A program made the translations under genes and the position numbers. The notes under the pieces are model-generated. The model was not told the origin of the DNA and made no database searches. It saw only the letters and a program-made list of their open reading frames with translations. A DNA stretch of 64,000 bases from Bacillus sp. es.036 (GTDB lineage Bacteria; Bacillota; Bacilli; Bacillales; Guptibacillaceae), in the NCBI RefSeq assembly GCF_002563635.1, contig NZ_PDIZ01000003.1, positions 558,001 to 622,000 of the forward strand, given 5' to 3'. This document shows, piece after piece, positions 33,804 to 43,144 of the stretch. Position 1 is the stretch's first letter. Each line of letters begins with the position of its first letter.

Positions 33804-34025
33804 ACAGAAAGTTTTTTGAAATTTAAAATAAGTTTAATCATTCAGTTAATTGTTAATATTCAAACGATAATCGATGATGGTTTACATAAGTTGAGTGATA
33901 TGACCTCCCTGTTATAGATCTCGCAATGGTTTCCCAATCGAAGAACTTCGTTTGAATTTATAACACAAAGGTCTACGTAAAGCTAGACCTTAACTGAATG
34001 GTACAAACAAATAGGGGGTAACACA

Positions 34026-35726
34026 ATGAAGAAAAAGTTTTCGCTTTTGCTTTCGGTCATCTTGTTGTTAAGCCTTTTCCTTGCAGCGTGTTCCGGTAAT
34101 TCGAACACTTCAAGCAACACAAACAGTGAAGGAGAAGCGACAAGCGGAGATAGCGATAGCTCAGAAGGATCAGCGGAACAGGTTCTAAACTTAACAGATA
34201 CACAGGATATCCCGACTATGGACTCAACGCAGGCAACAGATACTGTTGCATTTAATGCAATGAACCAGGTATTTGAAGGTCTTTATCGTCTTGATAAAGA
34301 TAACAAGCCTGTCCTAGGTATGGCAGCGGAAGAGCCAGAAGTTGAAGAAAAAGACGGCGAAACTGTTTATACATTTAAAATTCGTGAAGATGCGAATTGG
34401 TCTGATGGCACACCAGTGAAAGCAGACGATTTCGTATATGCATGGCACAAAATTATTCACCCAGATACGATGGGCGGATATGCATCAATGATGGGTGCTG
34501 CAGGTATTAAAAATGGTAATGAAATTATTACTGAAGGCGATCCACTATACGGTAAAGTAGAAGAACTTGGTGTGAAAGCAGTAGATGAGAAAACACTTGA
34601 AGTTGTGGTTACGCAACAAGTTCCTTATTTCTTTGATCTATTAACATTTGCATCATTCTATCCACAACCTTCGGAATTTGCTGAAGAGCAAGGCGAGAAC
34701 TATTCACTTGAAGCAGATACAATGCTTTACAACGGTCCATTTACGCTAGCTGAATGGAATCACGGTGAAGGTTGGAAGCTTGCTAAAAATGATGGATACT
34801 GGGATGCTGACACAGTACAGTTGAAAGAAGCAAATTACAAAATTGTAAAAGACGAAGCAACTCGTGTTAATCTTTATGAGACTGGAAGCATTGATCGTGC
34901 TAGTCTTAGTGCAGATTTCGTTGATCAGTTTAAAGATCGCGAAGACTTTACAACAATCCTTGATACAACAATTTATTTCCTACGTATGAACCAGAAGAAC
35001 GAAGCACTTGCTAACAATGATATTCGTAAAGCTCTTTATTTATCGTATGACCGTGATGGTCTAGTAAATGTACTACTAAACAACGGTTCAGTAGCAGCTC
35101 GTTACCTTGTACCAAAAGAATTCTTGTTCCTTAACGACGAAGATTTCCGTGCGCCAGCTCCAGACGGCTATCTTGCAGATCAAACTGCTGATGACGCTGC
35201 TGAGTACTGGAAGAAGGGGCTAGAAGCTCTAGGTACTGATAAAGTTGAACTTGAATTCCTTACAACGGATAGTGACCTTGCATCTAAAATCGCAGAGTAT
35301 GCGAAAGATCAGTTTGAGTCTAAGTTAGACGGTCTTACAATCACAATTAACAAACAGCCTTGGAAGCAGTTCCTTGACCTTGAAGATGCTGGAGACTTTG
35401 ATATCTCAACTGGTGGTTGGGGACCAGACTATCCAGATCCAATGACTTATATCTATATGTTTGAAACAGATGGCGCCTATAACCGCATGGATTACTCTAA
35501 TGAAGAGTATGACAAGCTGGTTACTGATGCTAAAACTGAGACGGACGAGCAGAAGCGCTGGGAAATGATGCAAGAAGCAGAGCGCATTCTAATCGAAGAA
35601 GATACGGCGATCCTACCTACTTATCAGGGTGGCGGAGCGATTATCATGAAAGATTACGTGAAGAACTATCATATCCACAAGTTTGGTGCTGATTCTTCTC
35701 TTAAATGGGTAACGATCGAAAAGTAA
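34026..35726 (+). CDS. Oligopeptide-binding lipoprotein, OppA family
   Basis: A 566-residue extracellular solute-binding lipoprotein of family 5 (OppA/DppE). The signal peptide ends in the lipobox LAAC near residue 22, followed by a Ser/Asn/Glu-rich linker of about 35 residues. The conserved DANWSDGTPVKADDFVYAW lies near residue 125, and GDFDISTGGWGPDYPDPMTY near 460. It would capture peptides for an Opp-type ABC importer, but no permease or ATPase gene is adjacent. It is divergent from a degenerate MocR regulator with direct repeats between. A terminator shared with the amidase gene follows. Confidence 0.95.
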   Translation: MKKKFSLLLSVILLLSLFLAACSGNSNTSSNTNSEGEATSGDSDSSEGSAEQVLNLTDTQDIPTMDSTQATDTVAFNAMNQVFEGLYRLDKDNKPVLGMAAEEPEVEEKDGETVYTFKIREDANWSDGTPVKADDFVYAWHKIIHPDTMGGYASMMGAAGIKNGNEIITEGDPLYGKVEELGVKAVDEKTLEVVVTQQVPYFFDLLTFASFYPQPSEFAEEQGENYSLEADTMLYNGPFTLAEWNHGEGWKLAKNDGYWDADTVQLKEANYKIVKDEATRVNLYETGSIDRASLSADFVDQFKDREDFTTILDTTIYFLRMNQKNEALANNDIRKALYLSYDRDGLVNVLLNNGSVAARYLVPKEFLFLNDEDFRAPAPDGYLADQTADDAAEYWKKGLEALGTDKVELEFLTTDSDLASKIAEYAKDQFESKLDGLTITINKQPWKQFLDLEDAGDFDISTGGWGPDYPDPMTYIYMFETDGAYNRMDYSNEEYDKLVTDAKTETDEQKRWEMMQEAERILIEEDTAILPTYQGGGAIIMKDYVKNYHIHKFGADSSLKWVTIEK

Positions 35727-35736
35727 AAGCTTCACT

Positions 35737-35770
35737 AGAAAAGCGCGAGCCATTAGGCTCGCGCTTTTCT
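35737..35770. terminator. Bidirectional terminator with a stop codon in its loop
   Basis: AGAAAAGCGCGAGCC (35737-35751) and GGCTCGCGCTTTTCT (35756-35770) form a perfect 15-bp stem with loop ATTA. The loop contains the amidase stop codon (35753-35755, minus strand), so the right arm encodes the last five amidase residues. Confidence 0.92.
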
Positions 35771-37225
35771 TAAGGTTGAAGTGCTGTCTAACCAATCTGG
35801 AAGCTTTCGTTGATGAGAAAGCTGTTCATAGGCATAAGCGAGCTTAATTAGTTGCGGTTCGCTGAACGGCTTCCCAGTGAAGGTAATACCAAGAGGTTTT
35901 TTGTTTGAAGTAAAGCCACCAGGGACGGTTATAGACGGATAGCCTGCTTTTGCAGGAAGTGTTGAGCCGTAAGCTCCTACAAATAGCAATGCATCTAGTT
36001 TCTCGGTTTGCATGAGTTTGTCTAAACCATTTTCTTTTGCATTAGATAAATCCTGGAGGCGACTTTGCAAATATTGTGCTTCGGTTAAAGATCCGGTCGT
36101 TTCGTTTGCTTCGATTAAAAGGGATTGTCCGTACGGAAGAGCTAATGGGTTTTGATGATAGTAATTAATAATTGATTGAAGGTCACTTAAAGAAGATGTT
36201 GTGTTTTTTGCTAGATAGCTATTAACGCCGGATTTAAATTCATATCGTAAGACCTGGTAGTCTTGCTCAAGCATTTCTTGATCAGAACATAGTTGATCAA
36301 CCTTTAAGATTGAGCAACCAATCTTCTTTAGGTCTTCGGTTGCTCTATTTAAAATCTCTTGTTCTTCAGCATGCATGGAATCATAATAGCCGTTCTGGAC
36401 AATTCCAATTCTCAATTCTTCATATAAAACAGGGAGTAGATAAGGTGTATAATCTTGATAATTAGGTATGGTATTTGTTGCATGATCCAAAGGGTCTTCC
36501 CCTGATAAATGACTGAGTAGAATGGCTGCATCGGTAACATTTCGGGTCATTGGACCAGCGGTATCTTGTGAAAAAGAGATTGGAATGATTCCTGAACGAC
36601 TAATTGCGCCAACTGTGGGCTTAAGGCCAACGCCAGCATTCGAACTTGATGGGCTTAGAATGGATCCATTTGTTTCTGTTCCAATCGCAGCTGTAGCAAA
36701 ATGACAAGCTACTGCAACAGCTGACCCAGAACTGGATCCTCCAACATCAAGAGTACCTGGTCCATAAGGATTAAGTACTTGACCACCTCTTGAACTGTAG
36801 CCATTCGGCATTTTATCACTCATAAAGTTCGCCCATTCCGTCATATTGGTTTTGCCTAACATAACAGCTCCAGCGTGTCTCAGCTTTGTCACTAAAAAGG
36901 CGTCATCTTTCCCGTAGGAAGTAGCTAGAGCTTGTGAGCCGGCGCTTGTATGCATATGATCACCTGTATTGATATTGTCTTTAAGTAGAATTGGAATTCC
37001 GTGTAATGAGCTTCTTGCTCCTTTCATTTTGCGCTCTCGATCAAGTGAGTCTGCAATCATTAATGCATCCGGGTTAATTTCTAGAATGGCGTTAACTCTG
37101 TGATTATGATGTGCGATTTGATTAAGGTAAAATTGAACAAGCTGTTTTGAAGTAAACTTATGAGCAAGCATAGCCTGTTGGATATCGAGGATTGTGGACT
37201 TTTCTAACCAATCGATAGATAGCAT
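35753..37225 (-). CDS. Amidase signature family enzyme
   Basis: A 490-residue amidase of the amidase-signature family, hydrolysing amide bonds with a Ser-Ser-Lys triad. The Lys lies in GIPILLKDNI near residue 82; the signature is DVGGSSSGSAVAVA near 160-175 with the cis-Ser; the nucleophile lies in GTETNGSILSPSS near 185. The closest familiar type is the stand-alone YerM-like amidase rather than GatA, because no gatB/gatC is near. The substrate is unknown; its convergence with a peptide-binding protein gene suggests peptide or amide scavenging. ATG 37225 follows AGGAGG. Confidence 0.92.
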   Translation of the reverse strand: MLSIDWLEKSTILDIQQAMLAHKFTSKQLVQFYLNQIAHHNHRVNAILEINPDALMIADSLDRERKMKGARSSLHGIPILLKDNINTGDHMHTSAGSQALATSYGKDDAFLVTKLRHAGAVMLGKTNMTEWANFMSDKMPNGYSSRGGQVLNPYGPGTLDVGGSSSGSAVAVACHFATAAIGTETNGSILSPSSSNAGVGLKPTVGAISRSGIIPISFSQDTAGPMTRNVTDAAILLSHLSGEDPLDHATNTIPNYQDYTPYLLPVLYEELRIGIVQNGYYDSMHAEEQEILNRATEDLKKIGCSILKVDQLCSDQEMLEQDYQVLRYEFKSGVNSYLAKNTTSSLSDLQSIINYYHQNPLALPYGQSLLIEANETTGSLTEAQYLQSRLQDLSNAKENGLDKLMQTEKLDALLFVGAYGSTLPAKAGYPSITVPGGFTSNKKPLGITFTGKPFSEPQLIKLAYAYEQLSHQRKLPDWLDSTSTLRKARA

Positions 37226-37329
37226 TTTTAATTCCTCCTAGCGCTTTTTAAACCTATTTCGACAATAAATGGAAAAATCCCTTTTGGACATTCTATTCTT
37301 TCATGCTAATGATGGCTGAAAAAACAAAA

Positions 37330-37360
37330 AAACCGAACCAAGATAAGGTTCGGTTTTTGA
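37330..37360. terminator. Terminator after ribU
   Basis: AAACCGAACC (37330-37339) pairs with GGTTCGGTTT (37347-37356), with T runs on both strands. Confidence 0.88.
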
Positions 37361-37363
37361 TCG

Positions 37364-37945
37364 TTAAGCAACTCTCGTTTGACGAGCAAACCAGGGTTTT
37401 AATTTTATGAAAAAGGCAACAAAAATACTAGCTACGATTGCACCTTTTAGTAGATTAAATGGTGTAATACCGGTTAATACAAGTGCCTGACGGGCAGAAG
37501 CAGACATTTCTTCAAAGCCCATAAACCATGTGTATGCCGGAAGAATAATTAAATAGTTCAACAATCCCATCATCGCTGACATTAGAATCGTTCCGAGCGT
37601 CAATCCCAGTGCTAATCCTTTCTGAGTTTGATTAAATTTACGGAAGATTAAAGAAGTTGGTACGATCAAGAAAACTCCAGCAATGAAGTTTGATATTTGG
37701 CCAATCGGTACACCGGTGAAGCTTCCCTGTATCCCAAAGTGAATGAAATTCTTAATCGCTTCTACAAGTATCCCTGCAACTGGCCCGTATAGTATGGCAA
37801 CAAATAGCGCTGGAATTTCACTGAAATCGATTTGAAGAAAGACGGGAAATCCAGGCAGTGGGAAATCTAAAAGCATTAATAAATATGAGATACTGCTGAA
37901 CATCGCAACTACAATCATGCGTTGCGTTTTTGAGACACTTTTCAT
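37364..37945 (-). CDS. ribU: Riboflavin ECF transporter S component
   Basis: A 193-residue membrane protein with six helices, the substrate-binding S component of an energy-coupling-factor transporter for riboflavin (RibU/YpaA). LDFPLPGFPVFLQIDFSEIP near residue 25 and GPVAGILVEAIKNFIHFGIQ near 55 are characteristic. The shared ECF ATPases and T component are encoded elsewhere. ATG 37945 lies about ten bases after a GGGAG site. Transcription is under an FMN riboswitch at 38.1-38.2 kb with a terminator just before the gene, so the importer is made when FMN is low. Confidence 0.95.
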   Translation of the reverse strand: MKSVSKTQRMIVVAMFSSISYLLMLLDFPLPGFPVFLQIDFSEIPALFVAILYGPVAGILVEAIKNFIHFGIQGSFTGVPIGQISNFIAGVFLIVPTSLIFRKFNQTQKGLALGLTLGTILMSAMMGLLNYLIILPAYTWFMGFEEMSASARQALVLTGITPFNLLKGAIVASIFVAFFIKLKPWFARQTRVA

Positions 37946-38004
37946 TTTGACATTGCTCCCTTTTTTTCGAACCACCGAAAAAGGAGATGTGGTCCCAATG
38001 CACA

Positions 38005-38034
38005 CAAAAAACCATGAGTATGGGGCTCATGGTT
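38005..38034 (-). terminator. Terminator of the FMN riboswitch expression platform
   Basis: On the minus strand AACCATGAG pairs with CTCATGGTT (plus-strand 38010-38018 and 38026-38034), followed by a run of Ts before ribU. Confidence 0.85.
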
Positions 38035-38093
38035 ACGGCATGGGGAAATAAGCAAGCTTCTATTAAATTTCAAAGAAAGCTTACTACTCCACC

Positions 38094-38225
38094 ATCTTCT
38101 CCCATCCAGACTATACTGTCGGCTCTGGAATCACACCAGATCCTGCCCAAAAAACAGGCTCGCGGGCTTGAGGAATTGCATATCCTTCACCGCCGGTCGG
38201 GAATTACACCCTGCCCCGAAGATAG
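38094..38225 (-). promoter_or_regulatory. FMN riboswitch (RFN element)
   Basis: Read on the minus strand, the conserved RFN blocks are all present in order: GGGGCAGGGTGTAATTCCCG, ACCGGCGGTGAAGGA, a variable arm, GATCTGGTGTGATTCCAGAG and CCGACAGTATAGTCTGGATG, then GGAGAAGAT. FMN binding should favour the terminator downstream and switch off ribU. Confidence 0.97.
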
Positions 38226-38248
38226 TTCGTTATAATGATTACAGCTTT

Positions 38249-38277
38249 ATTATACAGTGGAATGATGGATATCTCAA
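38249..38277 (-). promoter_or_regulatory. SigA-type promoter of the FMN riboswitch / ribU
   Basis: On the minus strand TTGAGA (38277-38272), 17 bases, TATAAT (38254-38249). Transcription would start just before the RFN element. Confidence 0.85.
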
Positions 38278-38306
38278 TCATAACATCTTGAAACTAAGCT
38301 ATTTTA

Positions 38307-38320
38307 TGATAACGCTTTCA
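38307..38320. promoter_or_regulatory. cre-like site
   Basis: TGATAACGCTTTCA matches the CcpA cre consensus with one mismatch. It lies about 30 bases upstream of the ribU -35 box and 60 bases after the cytochrome c gene. Either gene could be affected; this may be chance. Confidence 0.35.
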
Positions 38321-38330
38321 AAAAGTATTG

Positions 38331-38363
38331 AAAAAACTCTCTACCTTTTTAGATAGAGAGTTT
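38331..38363 (-). terminator. Terminator after the cytochrome c gene
   Basis: On the minus strand AACTCTCTATCT pairs with AGGTAGAGAGTT, followed by six Ts. Confidence 0.85.
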
Positions 38364-38376
38364 CAAGAAAGCGTTC

Positions 38377-38766
38377 TTATTTTTTCTCAGCAAGCCAAGC
38401 AGCGACCATTTCAGCTTCTTCACCTTGAATCAAACCAGCGGGCATGCCGCCACCTTTACCATTCTTGATAATATCGAGAATTTCATCTTTCGAATATTTA
38501 CCACCAACGGCTTCTAGTGCTGGTCCAGCACCGCCTCCCAGGTTCTCACCGTGGCAAGACGCGCAGTTTTGTGCAAATACTTTTTCGGCTTCTCCACCTC
38601 CAGCGGAATCGCCGCCTTCTTCACCGCCGCCTTCTTCGGCCTGTTCACCATGACTGGCTTCGTTTCCACCAGCGTGTTCTTCGGTTGTGGAAAGCCAGTA
38701 TGTAAAGCCTACAACCATAACTAGGAACAAAATTATTGCAGTAATATAAGCGGATGATTTACCCAT
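38377..38766 (-). CDS. Membrane-anchored cytochrome c (CccA/CccB type)
   Basis: A 129-residue small cytochrome c. An N-terminal helix ([20 protein letters not shown]) is an uncleaved anchor, as in Bacillus c550. A flexible linker of about 35 Glu/Gly residues follows, then a compact haem domain with CASCH near residue 72 and the distal Met ligand in GGGMPAG near residue 107. It would shuttle electrons between the bc complex and terminal oxidase on the outer face of the membrane. ATG 38766 follows AGGAGGTG. There is no lipobox, which favours the CccA-like over the CccB-like type. Confidence 0.9.
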   Translation of the reverse strand: MGKSSAYITAIILFLVMVVGFTYWLSTTEEHAGGNEASHGEQAEEGGGEEGGDSAGGGEAEKVFAQNCASCHGENLGGGAGPALEAVGGKYSKDEILDIIKNGKGGGMPAGLIQGEEAEMVAAWLAEKK

Positions 38767-38943
38767 TCTGTTCACCTCCTGTATCCTCATCTTTATCATA
38801 CTTTTCTAACATTCAATTATCAAATATATTTTGCTTATTTCTTCCTGAATTATGTATCTATGAGAACTAGTAAAAAAATCTTCTATTTCAATGTGCGAAT
38901 TCATAGACATAGAGTGTGAAGTGAATGAAAGGGAGGAGATAAA

Positions 38944-40116
38944 ATGAAAAGCAGCTCTCCAAGGCTGTTTGGTGATACAAGCAGTAGACAAATTCGTTTG
39001 ATTTCTTTTTTTACAGTATCAGGACTTATTTTTTTGTTTATTGTAGCAGGTGTGATTTCATCGTCAGAAACGAAATACCAGCTCTCCTCTTCTATGCTAC
39101 ATGATTGGATCACAAGCTTTTCAACAGAAGCGATGGTATATGGAATGGGGACTGAGAATCATTATTTAACTCAGGTATTACCTGAAGAGAGTGAGCCGCC
39201 AGCATTTTCTCTAGTCATGTTTCAATTTATTACGAGCGTTAAGCCAGGCGATATCAGGAGTCTTCTAGGGGGGGAACTCCCTGGTTTTGCGTTATATGAT
39301 GCTAAAATCCACGTTGCTGGGGAGGGAACGAATTTTACCAACCTTCCCGTCGAATCCGCTCCACCTTTGGATGATTTACTTAAAGAAAGAGAGGTACCTA
39401 CGGAGAAATTAGAAATTCAAGATTCAAAAGATCAGGTTACACCGCCGCTTCAAACAACGAATGGGAAGAAAGTGGCCTTTATTTATCATTCACATAGCTA
39501 TGAGTCTTACTTGCCGTTATTAGGTCTTGAAGGGGAAAAAAATGCTGATTTAGCGAACGATGGGAAAACCAACATTACGCTAGTTGGAAAATTGTTAGGT
39601 GAAGAACTAGAGGATCGGGGGATAGGCGCACAAGTTGACGATTCAAACATGGGAGCCCTATTAAATGAAAAGGGCCTTGAGCATGGAAGTGCTTATGATG
39701 TATCGAGAACGATCGTACAGTCTGCGGTAGCAAGCAATGATGATTTTAACTTATTCATTGATATTCATCGTGATTCATTAAGAGCGAAGGATACAACGGT
39801 TACAATTAACAATGAGGAATACGCTCGAACAGTTTTTGTTATTGGAGAAGAAAATCCCAATTACGAGAAGAATCTCGCGCTTGCAAAAGAATTACATGCT
39901 GCGCTAAAAGCAGAATTTCCAGGGCTAAGCAGGGGGGTAATTAGTAAAAAAGGAAAAGGAGTAGATGGCATTTATAATCAAGACTTATCTCCTAATGCTA
40001 TGTTGATTGAAATGGGTGGAGTGGACAATAACCTTGAGCAACTTAGTCGAACGGTTAAAGCCATTGCAGATGTCATTAGCGAACATTACTGGGGAACGGA
40101 GAAAGTAAATAAGTAA
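38944..40116 (+). CDS. spoIIP: Stage II sporulation protein P (SpoIIP)
   Basis: A 390-residue SpoIIP, the amidase/endopeptidase that with SpoIID and SpoIIM degrades septal peptidoglycan during engulfment. One N-terminal helix (about residues 20-40) anchors it. The zinc-amidase core shows FIYHSHSYESYLP near residue 180, LFIDIHRDS near 275 and the catalytic Glu in AMLIEMGGVDN near 360. GGAGGAG precedes the ATG. In B. subtilis it sits between gpr and lepA; here it stands alone, so it is either relocated or a second copy. SigE control is expected from the family; I did not define the promoter. Confidence 0.95.
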   Translation: MKSSSPRLFGDTSSRQIRLISFFTVSGLIFLFIVAGVISSSETKYQLSSSMLHDWITSFSTEAMVYGMGTENHYLTQVLPEESEPPAFSLVMFQFITSVKPGDIRSLLGGELPGFALYDAKIHVAGEGTNFTNLPVESAPPLDDLLKEREVPTEKLEIQDSKDQVTPPLQTTNGKKVAFIYHSHSYESYLPLLGLEGEKNADLANDGKTNITLVGKLLGEELEDRGIGAQVDDSNMGALLNEKGLEHGSAYDVSRTIVQSAVASNDDFNLFIDIHRDSLRAKDTTVTINNEEYARTVFVIGEENPNYEKNLALAKELHAALKAEFPGLSRGVISKKGKGVDGIYNQDLSPNAMLIEMGGVDNNLEQLSRTVKAIADVISEHYWGTEKVNK

Positions 40117-40122
40117 AAAAGT

Positions 40123-40150
40123 GAAGCGCTGTGTCAGTTCACAGCGCTTC
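40123..40150. terminator. Bidirectional terminator spoIIP / YitT-like gene
   Basis: GAAGCGCTGTG (40123-40133) pairs with CACAGCGCTTC (40140-40150) between convergent genes. Confidence 0.85.
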
Positions 40151-40722
40151 TATAAGGCTTCTTTCTTAATAGTTAATAAGCTAGTAGCAATACCAACTGC
40201 AAAAATAGTAACAGCAGAATAGAGCGAAGCATTTAATCCAATGGTTTTGGATCCAATAAGGATGACAAGACCATCTATTAGAAAGATGATGATTCCAACA
40301 TTTAACGTAACGATGCGGGAGATAAATTGAGCGAGCAAATCTGTTCCACCTGTACTTGTCTCGTATTTCAACATAATTCCAATCCCTGTACCTACGAAAA
40401 AGCCTCCTAATATGGAACTGATCAGAATAGGAAAAGAAAAGGCGTATCGAAGGGGAGAAAGAAGATCAATAAAAAAAGAAGATAGTAATAATCCATGGAG
40501 GCTATTATAAAAGTAAGGGCGAAAGTAGAGGAACGCAATAATATAAAGAGGAATACTTAAACAAATGATGGTAAGACCGGTTTGATAACCCCATATGTAT
40601 TTTACAATTAAGCCGATTCCAATCATTCCACCATCAATAAGGTGGTTGGGAACTAGAAAGGCATTGATACCTGAGCCAACTAAGATACTTCCTATAACAA
40701 CAGCAACTATTTTTTTATACAT
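40150..40722 (-). CDS. YitT/DUF161-family membrane protein, short form
   Basis: A 190-residue membrane protein with five or six helices. The opening GSGINAFLVPNHLIDGGMIG and the later KYETSTGGTDLLAQFISR are hallmarks of the YitT family. It ends after the membrane domain and lacks the C-terminal DUF2179 domain of about 90 residues found in full-length relatives, so it is like the short YpjC-type members. The family's function is not established. ATG 40722 follows a weak AGGTGAACC site. Confidence 0.88.
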   Translation of the reverse strand: MYKKIVAVVIGSILVGSGINAFLVPNHLIDGGMIGIGLIVKYIWGYQTGLTIICLSIPLYIIAFLYFRPYFYNSLHGLLLSSFFIDLLSPLRYAFSFPILISSILGGFFVGTGIGIMLKYETSTGGTDLLAQFISRIVTLNVGIIIFLIDGLVILIGSKTIGLNASLYSAVTIFAVGIATSLLTIKKEAL

Positions 40723-41279
40723 AAGAGGTTCACCTGCTTGTTCATAGTTGTATCAAGTTTATGTAAAAGGATTTCATTTCATTACGATCACATGAAATAA
40801 CGATTGTTTATATTGAATTGATAACGAAGAGGGTTGAGAAATTACATGGATGAAGTCATTTCCTTATGTGACATTTATTTCATTTTTAAGAAAGGGAGTA
40901 AGATTAGAAGAAGGTGTGGACTGGATAAGGCGCCTGTTTTATTGAAAAAACAAAGGGAGAAAAGCTTACACGTTTAAAAAATGGAGTATATGGAACGTAG
41001 TACATTAGAATGAGAACTTGTTATGATTCGTTGATAGGGCAGGCCATTAGCCTGTCTTATTTTCATTTTTCCACCTATAAAAGTAATATTTTTACAATTA
41101 ATTCCTTTCAAAAAGATTATACCATGACGTTCCGTAAGATGTTATTGGGAAATTGAATCTCTAAAAACAGCGAATAAACTCACGTTTTCCTACATATTTC
41201 CCAATACAAATCCTTAAAATACTGTGATAATCTACAAATGTACCAAAAATTCTAATTATTCCGAAATGGAGGAAAAGAA
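40723..41279. other. Intergenic region before the neutral protease gene
   Basis: This 557-base stretch has no convincing gene. A 43-codon frame at 40846-40977 lacks a well-spaced ribosome site. A hairpin GGCAGGC-CATTA-GCCTGTC followed by a T-rich tail (41039-41060) looks like a terminator with no gene before it. An extended -10 (TGTGATAAT, 41223-41231) about 50 bases before the protease start is its likely promoter. Confidence 0.5.
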
Positions 41280-42914
41280 ATGAAAAAAGGAATTGCTGTT
41301 GTTCTAGCAACTGGCTTAGCATTTGGATCTGCCCTTCCTTCTGCTTCAGCCGCTTCTACTAAAGATTTAAATGCGGAGCAGAAACAAGCTCTTGAAAAAA
41401 TGGAGATCGTGAAACAAGATTGGGAAAAAGAGCGTAAGGTACCATCATTTTTATCTGGTAATCTATCCGAAAAAAGCGTGAAAACAGAAAAGGCAGTGAA
41501 ATCATACCTTAAGTCGAATGAATCTCTTTTTAAAGTAAAGACACAAGATCTAAAGCTAGTAAATGAAACAACCGATGAATTAGGGATGACACACTATGAG
41601 TACGTTCAAACAGTTAAGGGTGTTGAAATCGACAGCGCAAAATTCATCGTACATACGGATGAAAACGGCGAAGTAACAGCAGTGAATGGTAACCTTCATC
41701 CAGAAGCTGCTCAGAATTATAAAGGAAGTTCAGAAGCAAAGCTTTCAGAAAAAGATGCAGTTAAAAAAGCATGGGAACATATTGATGTAAAACCTCAAAA
41801 CGTCGTTACAGATGAGCCGAGCTTTGTTCGAAAGTCCGATGTCTCTGATATGGTAGAGAAAAGTGAACAGGTCGTTTATGAGAAAGATAACGAATATTAT
41901 CTTACTTATAAAGTGCAGCTTCAGTTCATTGATCCGTATCCAGCAAACTGGCAGGTCTATGTTGACGCTCGGGATGGCTCGGTTGTAGATGCTTATAATG
42001 CAGTTGCTGACGGTGCAGAAACAGGATATGGGTATGGCATTCTCGGAAACTATAAGTCTCTCAATACTTACTACTCAAATGGCACGTATTATCTTTATGA
42101 CACAACAAAGCCAATGAGCGGCGTTATTGAAACGAGAACGGCTAATAATGGAACGTCACTTCCGGGAAGCTATGCGGTAGATAGTAACAATGCGTTTACC
42201 TCTAGCTCTCAAGGTGCTGAAGTTGATGCCCATTATAATGCCGGAGTCGTGTATGACTATTATAAGAATACTCATAATCGCAATAGCTTTAATAATAATG
42301 GAGCAACAATTCGATCAACCGTACATTATGGCTCGAATTATAACAACGCCTTCTGGAATGGTTCACAAATGGTATATGGCGATGGTGATGGGTCAGTTTT
42401 CGCACCACTGTCAGGAGCCCTTGATGTTGTCGCACACGAAATTACTCATGCGGTGACTGAAAGAACTGCAGGTCTTCGATATCAAAATCAATCAGGGGCA
42501 CTTAACGAATCAATGTCGGATGTTTTTGGTTATTTCGTTGAACCTGGAGATTTCCTTATGGGTGAAGATGTCTACACACCTAACAAGTCAGGGGATGCGC
42601 TAAGAAGCTTATCAAATCCAGAAGCATATGGACAACCGTCACATATGGATGACTACTATTATACTTCCTCAGATAATGGTGGTGTGCATACAAATAGTGG
42701 GATTCCAAATAAAGCAGCTTATTTAACGATTCAAAGTATCGGGAAAACAAAAGCCGAGAAAATTTACTACCGCGCATTAAGTCTTTATATGACACCTACA
42801 ACGAACTTTAGTGCAGCACGTTCGGCGTTACTTCAAGCGACTACTGATCTTTATGGAACAGGTTCGACATATAATTCAGTCGCAAACGCATGGAATCAAG
42901 TTGGCGTCAATTAA
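41280..42914 (+). CDS. Secreted neutral metalloprotease (thermolysin/bacillolysin family M4)
   Basis: A 544-residue prepro-metalloprotease. A signal peptide of about 26 residues is followed by an FTP/PepSY propeptide of about 200 residues and a mature domain with the zinc motif VAHEITHAVTE near residue 385, the third ligand in GALNESMSDVFG about 20 residues later, and the substrate-binding His in GGVHTNSGIPN. The C-terminal helical domain ends with NAWNQVGVN. It would digest proteins outside the cell after autoprocessing. GGAGGAAAAG precedes the ATG, and a terminator follows. Confidence 0.96.
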   Translation: MKKGIAVVLATGLAFGSALPSASAASTKDLNAEQKQALEKMEIVKQDWEKERKVPSFLSGNLSEKSVKTEKAVKSYLKSNESLFKVKTQDLKLVNETTDELGMTHYEYVQTVKGVEIDSAKFIVHTDENGEVTAVNGNLHPEAAQNYKGSSEAKLSEKDAVKKAWEHIDVKPQNVVTDEPSFVRKSDVSDMVEKSEQVVYEKDNEYYLTYKVQLQFIDPYPANWQVYVDARDGSVVDAYNAVADGAETGYGYGILGNYKSLNTYYSNGTYYLYDTTKPMSGVIETRTANNGTSLPGSYAVDSNNAFTSSSQGAEVDAHYNAGVVYDYYKNTHNRNSFNNNGATIRSTVHYGSNYNNAFWNGSQMVYGDGDGSVFAPLSGALDVVAHEITHAVTERTAGLRYQNQSGALNESMSDVFGYFVEPGDFLMGEDVYTPNKSGDALRSLSNPEAYGQPSHMDDYYYTSSDNGGVHTNSGIPNKAAYLTIQSIGKTKAEKIYYRALSLYMTPTTNFSAARSALLQATTDLYGTGSTYNSVANAWNQVGVN

Positions 42915-42921
42915 ACGATTG

Positions 42922-42955
42922 AAAGAAGAGTTCAAGCAGAACTCTTCTTTTTTTT
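42922..42955 (+). terminator. Rho-independent terminator after the protease gene
   Basis: AAAGAAGAGTTC (42922-42933) pairs with GAACTCTTCTTT (42939-42950), followed by Ts. Confidence 0.88.
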
Positions 42956-43144
42956 TGCTTTGTTCTAAAGGAAAGAGGGTAGGGGAAGGAGGATGAATGA
43001 TCGAATGATGGAAATAGTAAGAAGGAAAAAGAAGAGAGTGTTGTAGGGGGAAAAACTATTGTTGCTTAATAAGTGATTGAGTTATTTCCCAATTTTGTTT
43101 GATAATGGTTATAATGAAAGCAGATTAAGGATCGGAGGCGCAAA

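Noticed and set aside
40846-40977. A 43-codon frame in the gap before the protease gene
   Set aside because: No ribosome site at suitable distance and no recognisable sequence; kept only as part of the gap description.
42988-43045. A 17-codon frame after GAAGGAGG in the protease-antiporter gap
   Set aside because: The ATG directly abuts the ribosome-site-like sequence, and the peptide is short with no terminator or conservation clue.
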